In this document: positions 17,717-25,657 of the stretch, piece by piece
Layout of the letters: every line of letters starts with the position of its first letter
Numbering within the stretch: position 1 is the stretch's first letter
Origin: Streptomyces zagrosensis
Lineage (GTDB): Bacteria; Actinomycetota; Actinomycetes; Streptomycetales; Streptomycetaceae
Length of the DNA stretch: 64,000 nucleotides
Assembly (NCBI RefSeq): GCF_014203645.1
Contig: NZ_JACHJL010000018.1
Span: 62,001 to 126,000 of the forward strand
Reading direction: 5' to 3'
Program-made: the position numbers and the translations under genes
The notes under the pieces: generated by a model
Database searches by the model: none
What the model saw: only the letters and a program-made list of their open reading frames with translations
What the model was told of the DNA's origin: nothing

Positions 17717-18715
17717 TCAGCGGGTGGCAAGGAGTTCGAGCGTGTCGATCACCCGGTTCGAGAAACCCCACTCGTTGTCGTACCAGGCGACTACCTTGAC
17801 GTGCCGGCCATCCACGCGGGTGAGAGCGGAGTCGAAGATCGATGAGGCCGGATTGCCCGTGATGTCGGAGGACACGAGCGGATCGTCTGAGTACTCAAGG
17901 ACACCGGCGAGCGGCCCCTCCGCCGCGGCGCGGTACGCCGCCAGCACGTTCTCGCGGGTCACCTCGCGGGTGACGGTCGTGTTGAGTTCGACGATCGAGC
18001 CCACCGGAACCGGCACGCGGATCGAGTCGCCGGACAGCTTGCCGTCGAGGTTCGGCAGCACGAGGCCGATCGCCTTGCCGGCACCCGTCGTGGTCGGCAC
18101 GATGTTGACAGCGGCGGCGCGGGCACGGCGGGCGTCGCGATGCGGACCGTCGTGCAGGTTCTGCTCCTGTGTGTAGGCGTGCACCGTCGTCATGAAACCG
18201 TGCTCGATGCCGGCGAGTTCGTCGAGCACTGCGGCCAGTGGCGCGAGTGCGTTGGTCGTGCACGAGGCGTTCGAGACAATGGTGTGCAGGGCCGGGTCGT
18301 AGGCGTCGGTGTTGACGCCGAACGCGAGGGTGACATCGGCGCCGTCTGACGGCGCGCTGACGAGGACCCTCCGCGCGCCCGCGTCCAGGTGGGCGCGTGC
18401 GGCCTTGGCCGATGTGAAGCGGCCAGTCGCCTCAAGCACGATATCGACACCGAGTTCGGCCCAGGGCAGCCGCGCCGGTTCGCGCTCGCCGAGTACCACG
18501 ATGCGACGGCCATCGACGAGCAGAGCCTGCCCGTCTGTGGTCACCGGTCGTCCGAGCCGACCGGCCGTCGTGTCGTAGGCGAGCAACCGGGCCAAAGTGG
18601 CAGGCTCCGTGAGGTCGTTGATAGCGACGACCTCAAGGCTGCTGCCGCGTTCGAGCAGTGCGCGCAGCACATTGCGTCCGATGCGGCCGAATCCATTGAT
18701 GGCAATACGAGTCAT
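17717..18715 (-). CDS. gap: Glyceraldehyde-3-phosphate dehydrogenase, type I
   Basis: 332 residues. Oxidises glyceraldehyde 3-phosphate to 1,3-bisphosphoglycerate in glycolysis. Visible marks: INGFGRIGRNVLRAL NAD-binding loop, Asp33 in the AIND segment favouring NAD over NADP, catalytic Cys152 in SNASCTTN, His179 in MTTVHAYT, and the C-terminal WYDNEWGFSNR. ATG at 18715 is preceded by AAAGGAC. It lies 111 bp after a GlxA-type regulator gene on the same strand. Streptomyces usually have more than one gap gene, and this single copy outside a glycolytic operon may be an accessory paralogue. Confidence 0.93.
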   Translation of the reverse strand: MTRIAINGFGRIGRNVLRALLERGSSLEVVAINDLTEPATLARLLAYDTTAGRLGRPVTTDGQALLVDGRRIVVLGEREPARLPWAELGVDIVLEATGRFTSAKAARAHLDAGARRVLVSAPSDGADVTLAFGVNTDAYDPALHTIVSNASCTTNALAPLAAVLDELAGIEHGFMTTVHAYTQEQNLHDGPHRDARRARAAAVNIVPTTTGAGKAIGLVLPNLDGKLSGDSIRVPVPVGSIVELNTTVTREVTRENVLAAYRAAAEGPLAGVLEYSDDPLVSSDITGNPASSIFDSALTRVDGRHVKVVAWYDNEWGFSNRVIDTLELLATR

Positions 18716-18826
18716 GGGTGGCTGTCCTTTCGGTTCGCCACCAGCCTCGCGTGTCAGATCCGGGCGTGGCCCTGGCGTGAGCGCCAAAGGATCGAAAGGA
18801 TCGCGCCAAACGCGCCACGCGGCGGC

Positions 18827-19783
18827 CTAGCTGCCCTTGGCGAACGTCCTTCGATACTCACTCGGCGTGGTGCCGAGGATGCGCTGGAAGCGCAGCCGCA
18901 AATTCGCACCGGTGCCCAGGCCGACATCGTTGGCGATCTGCTCGACGCTGCGCCCGGAACTCTCCAGCAGTTCCCGGGCCACGTCGATGCGCGCGCGCAT
19001 GACCCACTGCATCGGCGTGTACCCCGTGTCTTCGACAAAGCGCCGAGAGAAGGTGCGTGGTGATACCGCCGCATGGCGGGCGAGCACCTCCAAGGTGAGC
19101 GGCTGGCCGAGCCGGTGCAACGCCCACTCGCGGGTACTGGCGAACCGCTCCCCGAGCGACTCCGGCACGCTACGAGGGACATACTGTGCCTGACCACCAC
19201 TGCGGTACGGGGCTGCCACTAGCCGCCGGGCTGCGTGGTTCGACGCGGCCACCCCAAGGTCGCCACGCAGCATGTGCAGACACAGGTCGATACCCGAGGC
19301 GGCACCGGCCGAGGTCAGCACGCTGCCCCCATCGACGAACAGGACGTTCTCATCGACCTGGACGAGCGGGTGCTTTGTTGCTAGCGCCCGCGTGTAGTGC
19401 CAGTGTGTCGTGGCACGTTTACCGTCGAGCAGGCCCGTGGTGGCGAGCGCGAAAGCGCCTGTCGAAATGGCAGCCAGTCGCGCGCCCCGAGTATGGGCCG
19501 CGATCAGGGCGTCGATGACGACCTGCGGCGGATCATCGCGGTCCGGGAGCCGGTAACCGGGGATGAAGATGATGTCGGCCCACGCCAGCGCGTCGAGGCC
19601 GTGGGCGACGTCGTACGACAGGCCGTCACCGCCGCTCACCAGGCCGGGCGCTGCGCCGCACAGCCGCACCTCGTACGGCATGCTCGCGCGGGTGGTGAAT
19701 ACCTGCGCGGGAATGCCGACATCGAGCGGTTTCGCACCTTCAAGCACAAGGACGGCAACGGGACGCAGAGGGGAAGCTGACAC
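18827..19783 (-). CDS. GlxA-family transcriptional regulator (DJ-1/PfpI plus AraC HTH)
   Basis: 318 residues. An N-terminal class I glutamine amidotransferase-like (DJ-1/PfpI) domain (about 5-170; VAVLVLEGAKPLDVGIPAQV, ISTGAFALATTGLLDG) is fused to a C-terminal AraC double HTH (LTLEVLARHAAVSPRTFSRR; RSVEQIANDVGLGTGANLRL). The nucleophile-elbow position has Thr/Gly (ISTGAF) instead of Cys, so the domain probably senses a ligand rather than acting as an enzyme. GTG at 19783 gives the normal family length; no good ribosome site precedes it, and a GTG at 19840 beside AGGAGG is an alternative start. Gap lies downstream. Confidence 0.85.
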   Translation of the reverse strand: MSASPLRPVAVLVLEGAKPLDVGIPAQVFTTRASMPYEVRLCGAAPGLVSGGDGLSYDVAHGLDALAWADIIFIPGYRLPDRDDPPQVVIDALIAAHTRGARLAAISTGAFALATTGLLDGKRATTHWHYTRALATKHPLVQVDENVLFVDGGSVLTSAGAASGIDLCLHMLRGDLGVAASNHAARRLVAAPYRSGGQAQYVPRSVPESLGERFASTREWALHRLGQPLTLEVLARHAAVSPRTFSRRFVEDTGYTPMQWVMRARIDVARELLESSGRSVEQIANDVGLGTGANLRLRFQRILGTTPSEYRRTFAKGS

Positions 19784-19862
19784 GGCGATCAGAGTAGGCA
19801 GTGAAGAGTTGAGGCGCGAAGTCGATACAGCCGCCAGCACCACCTCCTCAGTGACCCGCTCC

Positions 19863-19882
19863 GGCAACCCTTCGGGGTTGCC
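19863..19882. terminator. Hairpin with TTCG tetraloop
   Basis: GGCAACCC (19863-19870), TTCG loop, GGGTTGCC (19875-19882): a perfect 8-bp stem with an extra-stable tetraloop. It lies 80 bp upstream of the GlxA-type gene, in its likely leader if transcription starts further out. It could be an attenuator or the terminator of a lost gene. Confidence 0.45.
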
Positions 19883-20188
19883 TCGCCGGCGATCGCTGCG
19901 AAGCCTTTCCCACCCGCGTCCCGTAACAGCCTGACGTTGGCGCGACGCGGGCCTGCGCCTCAAGGCGGCAAGCCGGGAACGACGGCGACCTCCCGATCGC
20001 TTAGCAGCTGCGAGGCGTTTCACCGGGCATCTCCACCCATCCACCCCCGGCCCATCGCGCAAGAGCCTTGCGAAGACCGGACCGTCCCGGGAGGCCTCAA
20101 CACTCTCCCAAAACCGAGCGATCACTGCACGATCGGAGCTCAAACGCCCCCGGGCGCCGAATTTCTGCGGCATGCACGGGCCTTGACC

Positions 20189-20207
20189 ATCCAGTTTTGC
20201 ACTGGAT
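20189..20207. promoter_or_regulatory. Putative operator ATCCAGT-N5-ACTGGAT
   Basis: Perfect 7-bp inverted repeat with a 5-bp spacer, 122 bp before the amidohydrolase start. Its size suits a TetR- or MarR-type dimer. No regulator gene of those families is adjacent. Confidence 0.4.
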
Positions 20208-20328
20208 AGCGTGCGGCCACCGACTGGGTGGCCAGCCCAAGCCCGACCGTAAAGGCCGATGCGTTCTCGGGGACTTCCCGCTCTTCCGCTCGGCCGCTCG
20301 GTTCCTCAGCGTTCACGGAGTCACCTTC

Positions 20329-22077
20329 ATGTGCGATGCATGCTGTCCCATTCCCCCCGGCCCCCGCCTGGGGCGGGCCCAGTTCCTCAAGCTGATCGGG
20401 GCCGGCGCCGCCGCGGCCACCCTGTCGGGCACGGCGCTCGCGGGAACCGCCGCCGCCGCACCCCGCGGTGCGGCGGGCGGTGGCGGCGGTCCTCTCCTCG
20501 TGGACAACGTCCGCGGCTACACCATCGATCGCCGCGGGCGGCTGCGCCGCTTCTCCCGCATGCTCGTCACCCCGGGCGGCAGGGTCGCGGCCATCGACCC
20601 CGGTGCGGCGCGGGGCGTTCGCCGCCTGGACGGGCGCGGCCGTGTTCTGCTTCCCGGACTGCACGATGCCCATGGTCACCTGTGGGGCATCGGTGCACTC
20701 GCCGTCCAACTCGACGTGTCCGGCACCCGGTCGTTGCAGGAGGCGCTAAACCGGCTCGCCGCGTACGCCACCGCGCACCCTGAGCAGACGTGGATTCAGG
20801 GTCGTGGCTGGAATGAGGTCATCTGGGGCCTGGGGCGGCTGCCCACTGCCCGGGACCTGGACTCGGTCGTATCCGACCGCCCGGTGTGGCTCGTGCGGGT
20901 GGACGGGCACGCGGGCGTGGCCAATTCCAAGGCGCTGGAGCTGTCCGGTGTCACGGCAAACACCCCCGACCCGTCCGGCGGCCAGATCGTGCGAGACGCT
21001 TCCGGCGCCCCGACAGGCGTCTTCGTCGATACGGCGAAGACGTTCGTCACCTCCCTGCTGCCGGAACCGACACTCGACGACGTACAGGCCAGAGCCCTGG
21101 CCGCGCAGACCCGCCTCAACGCCGTCGGCCTGACGTCCGTGTCCGAAGCCGGCACCAGCGCGGACGGCGTCGTCGTCCTGCGCCGACTCGCCTCCCGCGG
21201 GGAACTGACGCTGCGTCTCAACGCCTTCTTGGACTACGAGGCGTTCACCGAGGTCGGCGCGGACGCACGGACGGACTCGTTCGCCAAGGACATGCTGCGC
21301 GTACGTACCGTCAAGCTCTACATCGACGGGGCACTGGGCAGCCACGGGGCGGCGCTGATCGAGCCTTACAGCGACAGACCGTCGACCAAAGGGCTGCTCA
21401 TCATGGAGCCGGCGGAGCTCAATCGGCGCGTCGAGCGGATTCTGCGCGGCGGCTACCAGGCCGCCGTGCATGCGATCGGCGACCTCGGCAACCGCGTCGT
21501 CCTCGACGCGTACGAGCTGGCCTTCAAAAGCGTGGGCAACCGGGGCCTTCGGCACCGGATCGAGCACGCCCAGATCATCGCCCCGCACGACATTCCGCGC
21601 TACAAGCGGCTAGGCATCATCGCCTCGATGCAGCCGGTGCACGCCACCGACGACATGAACATGGCCGAGACCAGGCTGGGGCCGGACCGCATCAAGGGCG
21701 GCTATGCCTGGCGCACCATGCTCGACCAGGGCACGGTCGTCGCCTCCGGCTCGGACTTCCCCGTCTCGTCCGAGAATCCCTTCGACGGCTTGCACGCGGC
21801 CATCACCCGCACCGACCGGGAGGGCAAGCCAACCGGCGGCTGGTACCCGGAGCAGGCCATGACCCCGGTCGAGGCCCTGCGCTCGTTCACCGTAGACGCC
21901 GCGTACGCCGCGCATCAGGACAAGGTGCTGGGCGGCTTGGTGCCGGGCAAGTGGGCCGATTTCATCCTGGTTGACACGGACCCGTTCGAGCTGCCCGCGG
22001 GGCGCGCCCTGTGGCAGACGAAGGTCCTCCAGACCTGGGTGGGCGGTCACCGCGTCGGCGAGTACGGCGCGCTGTAA
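20329..22077 (+). CDS. Exported amidohydrolase (amidohydrolase_3, YtcJ-like)
   Basis: 582 residues. The N-terminus has an export signal (GRAQFLKLIGAGAAAATLSG ... ALAGTAAAAP, about 14-45) that resembles a Tat leader but has only one arginine in the usual twin-arginine place. The metal-dependent hydrolase fold shows His115-x-His117 (DAHGHLWG), carboxylate lysine region VKLYIDGALGSHGA, His381 (HAIGD), His409/413 (HRIEHAQ) and the Asp of SGSDFPV near 475. Members hydrolyse amide or urethane bonds; the substrate is unknown. ATG at 20329 has GGAG 8 bp upstream. A strong terminator follows. Confidence 0.88.
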   Translation: MCDACCPIPPGPRLGRAQFLKLIGAGAAAATLSGTALAGTAAAAPRGAAGGGGGPLLVDNVRGYTIDRRGRLRRFSRMLVTPGGRVAAIDPGAARGVRRLDGRGRVLLPGLHDAHGHLWGIGALAVQLDVSGTRSLQEALNRLAAYATAHPEQTWIQGRGWNEVIWGLGRLPTARDLDSVVSDRPVWLVRVDGHAGVANSKALELSGVTANTPDPSGGQIVRDASGAPTGVFVDTAKTFVTSLLPEPTLDDVQARALAAQTRLNAVGLTSVSEAGTSADGVVVLRRLASRGELTLRLNAFLDYEAFTEVGADARTDSFAKDMLRVRTVKLYIDGALGSHGAALIEPYSDRPSTKGLLIMEPAELNRRVERILRGGYQAAVHAIGDLGNRVVLDAYELAFKSVGNRGLRHRIEHAQIIAPHDIPRYKRLGIIASMQPVHATDDMNMAETRLGPDRIKGGYAWRTMLDQGTVVASGSDFPVSSENPFDGLHAAITRTDREGKPTGGWYPEQAMTPVEALRSFTVDAAYAAHQDKVLGGLVPGKWADFILVDTDPFELPAGRALWQTKVLQTWVGGHRVGEYGAL

Positions 22078-22083
22078 CGCGTG

Positions 22084-22132
22084 CGAGGGGCGTGCCGCCT
22101 CCCCATCTGGGGTGGTGGGGACACGCCCCTCG
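22084..22132. terminator. Terminator after the amidohydrolase gene
   Basis: An 11-bp stem, CGAGGGGCGTG (22084-22094) with CACGCCCCTCG (22122-22132), begins 6 bp after the stop codon; the loop itself contains a second short CCCC/GGGG pairing. Confidence 0.75.
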
Positions 22133-22139
22133 GCCACCG

Positions 22140-22350
22140 CTGGGTCCACAAGCCCCGGCCGACCGGGTGCCGTCCCTGGGCTCGAACAAGCGGCAAGGGT
22201 GATGTGCGGCCACAGGGGGAAGGCGTCGCGTCGTTCCTGCTCTGAGCAGGAGGGCGGGCGTGGGCCCCTTCGTCGAGCACCGTGCACTTGAAGCGTTCGA
22301 ACGTGCCGTTGGTCTGCGGCCGGTGGGGCTGGGGGTGCTTGTGGGCGGTC
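22140..22350 (-). pseudogene. IS481-type transposase remnant (C-terminal integrase core)
   Basis: The minus strand at 22262-22350 reads HRPQTNGTFERFKCTVLDEG, the conserved DDE-integrase block of IS481-family transposases (normal form RPQTNGKxERFHRTL). About 20 codons later the homology continues in another frame as SEQERRDAFPLWPH (about 22195-22255), matching the usual family tail (ERRAALPAWLHxYN). A frameshift and missing start show a decayed copy. No inverted repeats of an intact element are visible. Confidence 0.65.
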
Positions 22351-22520
22351 GCAAAACCCGGAAGGTCGATGACCCGGTGACGGCTCGTAAGGTCTGCGCG
22401 CGGTAGTCGCGCTCGAAGCGGGAGGTACGCCGCAGCAGCCACACATCGAGGGCGTCCGTGACGCGTGTGGCCCACCGACCCTGCACATCGCCGAAGACGT
22501 TACCGGCGAAGGCCACGACC
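22351..22520 (-). pseudogene. Fragment resembling a NACHT/STAND NTPase N-terminal region
   Basis: The minus strand reads VAFAGNVFGDVQGRWATRV and RRTSRFERDYRAQTLR, then, after a frame change, RVIDLPGFAT. The pattern resembles the linker that follows the N-terminal membrane helices in actinomycete NACHT NTPases (FAGNxxxDxVQ ... SRFxxxYRxxVL ... FIDLKGLATVG). It breaks off exactly where the IS481-type remnant begins, suggesting that the insertion destroyed the gene. Recognition is from memory of the family and is tentative. Confidence 0.4.
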
Positions 22521-22590
22521 GCGATCAGTAGTTCCTAACCTGCCAACGCAGGTACACAGGGTGAACGAATGACGGCCGGGTAGGCATGTG

Positions 22591-22605
22591 ACGTGACTGT
22601 CACGT
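22591..22605. promoter_or_regulatory. Perfect palindrome ACGTGAC-T-GTCACGT
   Basis: A 7+1+7 perfect inverted repeat between the transposase remnant and the end of the MFS gene. The form is that of a regulator site, but no gene start is placed to use it; it may be a leftover promoter element. Confidence 0.35.
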
Positions 22606-22641
22606 AGGGCACCAGGGCGTTCTTGCTCACTTCCCATGGCG

Positions 22642-24276
22642 TCAGCGGCTGCCAACGTCATCGCCCTCAGCAGGTTGGCTATGGGCTGCCCCGGAATGCG
22701 CGGCGGTCCCAGGCACGGAGCGGCTGTCCTGTGGGTCGTGGCCTGGCTGTTGTGCCAGCCCCGCGGCCTCTTTGGCAGGGCGCAAGGACATCACCAGCAC
22801 AGCTGCCCCAAGGAGTGCAATGACCATGATCCAGGCCGCACCGACGTGCATAGCGTGAATGAACGCGTCATCGGCAGCGTGCGTAAGAGTGGGTTGGTGG
22901 GTCGAGGCGGCGACGCGCCGGGCCTGTTCGGCGGAAACCCGTGCCCGGTCCTGCACCGGCCCGGGCAGATCGCTCAGCGAGCCATCGATCGCGCGCCGAT
23001 ACACGATCGACATGATCGTGCCGCCCACCGCGATCCCGATCACGCTGCCGGTCTGTCGCACGGTGTTGGTGACGGCCGATCCGGCACCGGCCCGTTCCAA
23101 CGGCAGGGAGCTGATCAATGCTGCCGTCACTGGGCCGATCACCACGCCGATGGTCAGGCCCTGGACGAACAACAGGCCCTCGATCCAGATGAGTGGCGTG
23201 TGTAGTCCGAGCAGTCCGTACCCACCCATGGTCAAGGCCGCCACAGTGAACGCTGGCGCGGTGACGGACAGCAGTGACCAGCGGCGCACCAGGCGTGCGC
23301 CCAGGGGCGCCCCCAGGAGCGCACCGCACGCGGTCGGGAGACTGGCCAAGCCCGCCTGCATCGGCGAAAAGCCGCGTGCGCCCTGTAGGTAGAACGCGTG
23401 GTAGAAGGTGACGGCGGCTACGGCAAAGAGGAGCAACCCGAGCGCCACATTGCCGCCACCGAAGGCACGTTGCGCGAGCAGTCGGGGATCGAAGCTGGGC
23501 GCCTTGATGCGCAATTCGACCAGTACGAACACGGCCAACAGGACCAGGCCGACGACAATTGGCGCCCAGACATCAATACGGCTCCAGGCGGTCACCTGCC
23601 CCGCACGGATCAACCCGTAGGCCAACGCCGCGAGACCGCTGATGGACAGCAACATTCCAGCCGGGTCCAGTGGCCGCGCGACAGGGCTGCGGAAATTCGG
23701 GACCAGCATGGCGATCCCGACCAGCGTCAGTGCCACGAGCGGGAGATTGATCAGGAAGACCGAGCCCCACCAGAATTGGTCGAGAAGTACCCCTGCCAGC
23801 ACCGGCCCTGCGGCCATTCCCACGCCGGCGGATGCCGAGAAGATGCCGATCGCGGTTGCTCGCGCGGGGCCGGTGAAGATCCACATGAGGATGGCCAAGG
23901 TGGCAGGCATGATCAGCGCGCTGCCTACGCCCATCGCGGCGCGAGCGGTGATGAGTTGGCCTGCGTCGCCCGCGTACGCCGCCCACACCGAGGACCCGGC
24001 GAAGACCGCCAATCCAGTGGCGAGCACGGTCCGGTGACCGAAGCGATCGCCCAGAGCGCCTGCGGTGAACATCAAGGTGGCGAAGGCCAGGGTGTACGAG
24101 CCCGTGGCCCATTGAAGCTCATCCGGGCTGGCGTCCAGGCCGTTGACGGGGTCTGCAAGGGTCTCCAAGGTGGTGCTCAGGACGGTGTTCTCCAGCCAGA
24201 TCAGCAAAGAGCACAACATGAGAACGGCAAGGATCAACTGCTGCCTGGACTTCGGCAACGTTGGGGACGCGGTCAT
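22642..24276 (-). CDS. MFS drug exporter, DHA2 (EmrB/QacA) type
   Basis: 544 residues with about 14 membrane helices, the number typical of the DHA2 proton-antiport drug exporters. Motif A is seen as GALGDRFGHRTVLATGLAVF after helix 2 and motif C as SAGVGMAAGPVLAGVL in helix 5. The hydrophilic tail is Gly/His/Ser-rich. ATG at 24276 follows GAAGG. It probably exports a hydrophobic or cationic compound; whether that includes the product of the polyketide cluster 3 kb away cannot be told. A 69-bp tandem repeat lies in its upstream region. Confidence 0.88.
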   Translation of the reverse strand: MTASPTLPKSRQQLILAVLMLCSLLIWLENTVLSTTLETLADPVNGLDASPDELQWATGSYTLAFATLMFTAGALGDRFGHRTVLATGLAVFAGSSVWAAYAGDAGQLITARAAMGVGSALIMPATLAILMWIFTGPARATAIGIFSASAGVGMAAGPVLAGVLLDQFWWGSVFLINLPLVALTLVGIAMLVPNFRSPVARPLDPAGMLLSISGLAALAYGLIRAGQVTAWSRIDVWAPIVVGLVLLAVFVLVELRIKAPSFDPRLLAQRAFGGGNVALGLLLFAVAAVTFYHAFYLQGARGFSPMQAGLASLPTACGALLGAPLGARLVRRWSLLSVTAPAFTVAALTMGGYGLLGLHTPLIWIEGLLFVQGLTIGVVIGPVTAALISSLPLERAGAGSAVTNTVRQTGSVIGIAVGGTIMSIVYRRAIDGSLSDLPGPVQDRARVSAEQARRVAASTHQPTLTHAADDAFIHAMHVGAAWIMVIALLGAAVLVMSLRPAKEAAGLAQQPGHDPQDSRSVPGTAAHSGAAHSQPAEGDDVGSR

Positions 24277-24351
24277 GAATACCTTCGGGTGCGATCGGTA
24301 AAGACCTGACGATTGAGAAGACGTAGGCAAGGTAGGTAATCGTCACGCCTC

Positions 24352-24496
24352 TGTCAATTCCTAGGTACCCGTGCGGAAACTGCTGGCTGGTGGGTTAGTA
24401 GGGGCATGTCGCCGGACTTCTGTCAATTGAGTGGCCATGAGCAAACTGCTGCTTTGTGCGGGGTGCTGAGGGCATATCGCCGCACCCTTGTCAATT
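24352..24496. repeat. 69-bp tandem repeat upstream of the MFS gene
   Basis: TGTCAATT occurs at 24352, 24421 and 24489. Between them AAACTGCTG (24377, 24443) and GGGCATNTCGCCG (24402, 24470) also repeat in register, so this is two imperfect tandem units of 68-69 bp plus a third end motif. It lies 76-220 bp upstream of the MFS start, where operator repeats would be expected. Confidence 0.75.
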
Positions 24497-24599
24497 TCTG
24501 AAAACGTTGTTTTATCTCGCACACCATTCAGCCTGCCAAAATGGGTCTGTTGCCATGTCAGCTGCTTCGGGAGTGGCGCATCAGGCGAGGTCGAGAAAT

Positions 24600-24720
24600 G
24601 CCAGTGGCCGACTGAAGGGGCCCGAAGGACGTCCCGTCGAGGGTGGCCGCGATGTTCGTGCGGCCTGCCATCTGCAACAGGTCGATCACGAAGCCGCGGA
24701 GGGTGGCCATGTGGTCCCGG
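24600..24720 (-). pseudogene. ISAs1/IS4-like transposase C-terminal remnant
   Basis: The minus strand reads DHMATLRGFVIDLLQMAGRT then NIAATLDGTSFGPLQS, close to the conserved C-terminal end of ISAs1-type transposases (HxxATLRNLAIGLxRLAGxTNIAxAxRxxxRxPxRxLxLL). No upstream catalytic part is present, so this is a fragment. Confidence 0.55.
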
Positions 24721-24757
24721 CAGCGGCCGATCGGACCTTGGGGGCGACCCCGACGAA

Positions 24758-24811
24758 GGCGGAGAAGCGGCGAAGGGCGGAGAAGCGGCGAAGGGCGGAG
24801 AAGCGGCGAAG
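24758..24811. repeat. Three exact 18-bp tandem repeats
   Basis: GGCGGAGAAGCGGCGAAG is repeated three times without a mismatch. The period is a multiple of three, so a frame crossing it would gain or lose six residues per unit. Confidence 0.85.
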
Positions 24812-25258
24812 CCCGCCCGACCTGCTACCTGGCGCGGTGGCTGCGCCTAGCGGGCCCGGGGGGCTTCGACCTTCTGGGTGCTGTACGTGAGCGGACGCTT
24901 CGGCGGGAGGTGTGTTACGAAAGCGCACGACGCGGGCAGCGAGCATCCGTCCTCGGCAGGGTGGTGAGGAGGTGCCGATGGCCGCACCGCGTACGTGTGT
25001 GCCGGGTGCGCGTCAGTACACGCAGGCGGTACAGCTCTTTGCCGAGGGCGAGGGCGAGGGCGAGGCGGCAAGGGGTGCGTCGGCGGGCCGCCCGGGAGAA
25101 CTCCTGCGTGGAAACCGTAGCTCCTAGGGCGCGGACCACGGAGGCCGCAGCGCCACTCGCACATCAGTTATGGCGAGCACCAACGGTTTACCTGCTCCAC
25201 CGCCATACCGGCACGAAAGGCCGAGGTTGGATGTCGGCAATGCTGCCGAGTCGGAGCC

Positions 25259-25657
25259 TTACGACAGCGTGGCGATGACAAGTGCAGCGATTGCGAGTGC
25301 GGTGATATGCGCGGTCTGGTCCACGTGTTCCGCTCCTCCCTTTTTGAGTATTTCACTTTGAAGGCTCTTTATCATCCACAACTCCACCGGCCAGCGGCGA
25401 TCAATGAAGGAGTGGCTAGCGCCTATCCACACCAGAGCGGCCATGGAAACAGGAACGCTACAGTCCAGGTCCAGCAGCAGCGCACCCACAATGAGCAGGA
25501 TGGCCGAAATCGTCACATGTGTGATCGCATGCGTGAAATTGGCACGCCTTCCACTCGCGGTCTTCGCGTCTTTGAGTGCTGCTTGATGGTCCGTCTGAAA
25601 CGGGTAGTCGGCTAACAAATGGGCGACGTACAGCAACACGAAAATCGATGCGAACAC
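25259..25657 (-). CDS. DUF3307-like membrane protein
   Basis: 132 residues with about four hydrophobic helices. The N-terminal VAHLLADYPFQTDHQAALK matches the DUF3307 signature (HLLADFxLQTD), and HAITHVTISAILLIVGALL follows as in family members. GTG at 25657 is chosen because GAGGAG lies about 8 bp upstream; the frame stays open only a few codons further, to a TTG. Base composition is clearly lower in G+C than its neighbours and the surrounding DNA holds transposase relics, which suggests recent acquisition. Function unknown. Confidence 0.7.
   Translation of the reverse strand: MFASIFVLLYVAHLLADYPFQTDHQAALKDAKTASGRRANFTHAITHVTISAILLIVGALLLDLDCSVPVSMAALVWIGASHSFIDRRWPVELWMIKSLQSEILKKGGAEHVDQTAHITALAIAALVIATLS

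Larger units (their letters stand above)
19784..20328. other. 545-bp intergenic region with two regulatory-looking structures
   Basis: Separates the divergent GlxA-type regulator and amidohydrolase genes, so it should contain two promoters. It contains the UUCG hairpin at 19863-19882 and the inverted repeat at 20189-20207. I see no gene in it. Confidence 0.5.
24497..25258. other. 760-bp stretch with mobile-element debris and no intact gene
   Basis: Contains the ISAs1-like tail (24600-24720) and an 18-bp triplicate repeat (24758-24811). At 24978 an ATG after GAGGAGG opens a 50-codon frame (MAAPRTCVPGARQYTQAVQL...) rich in Glu/Gly/Ala that I do not recognise; it could be the start of a decayed transposase or regulator. 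Confidence 0.45.

Noticed and set aside
19784..20173. N-terminal extension of the GlxA-type regulator frame
   Set aside because: The added residues are Arg-rich and not protein-like, and the protein starting at 19783 already has the normal length.
24758..24811. CRISPR array
   Set aside because: The 18-bp units are directly adjacent with no spacers, and no cas genes are present; no repeat-spacer pattern was seen anywhere in the window.
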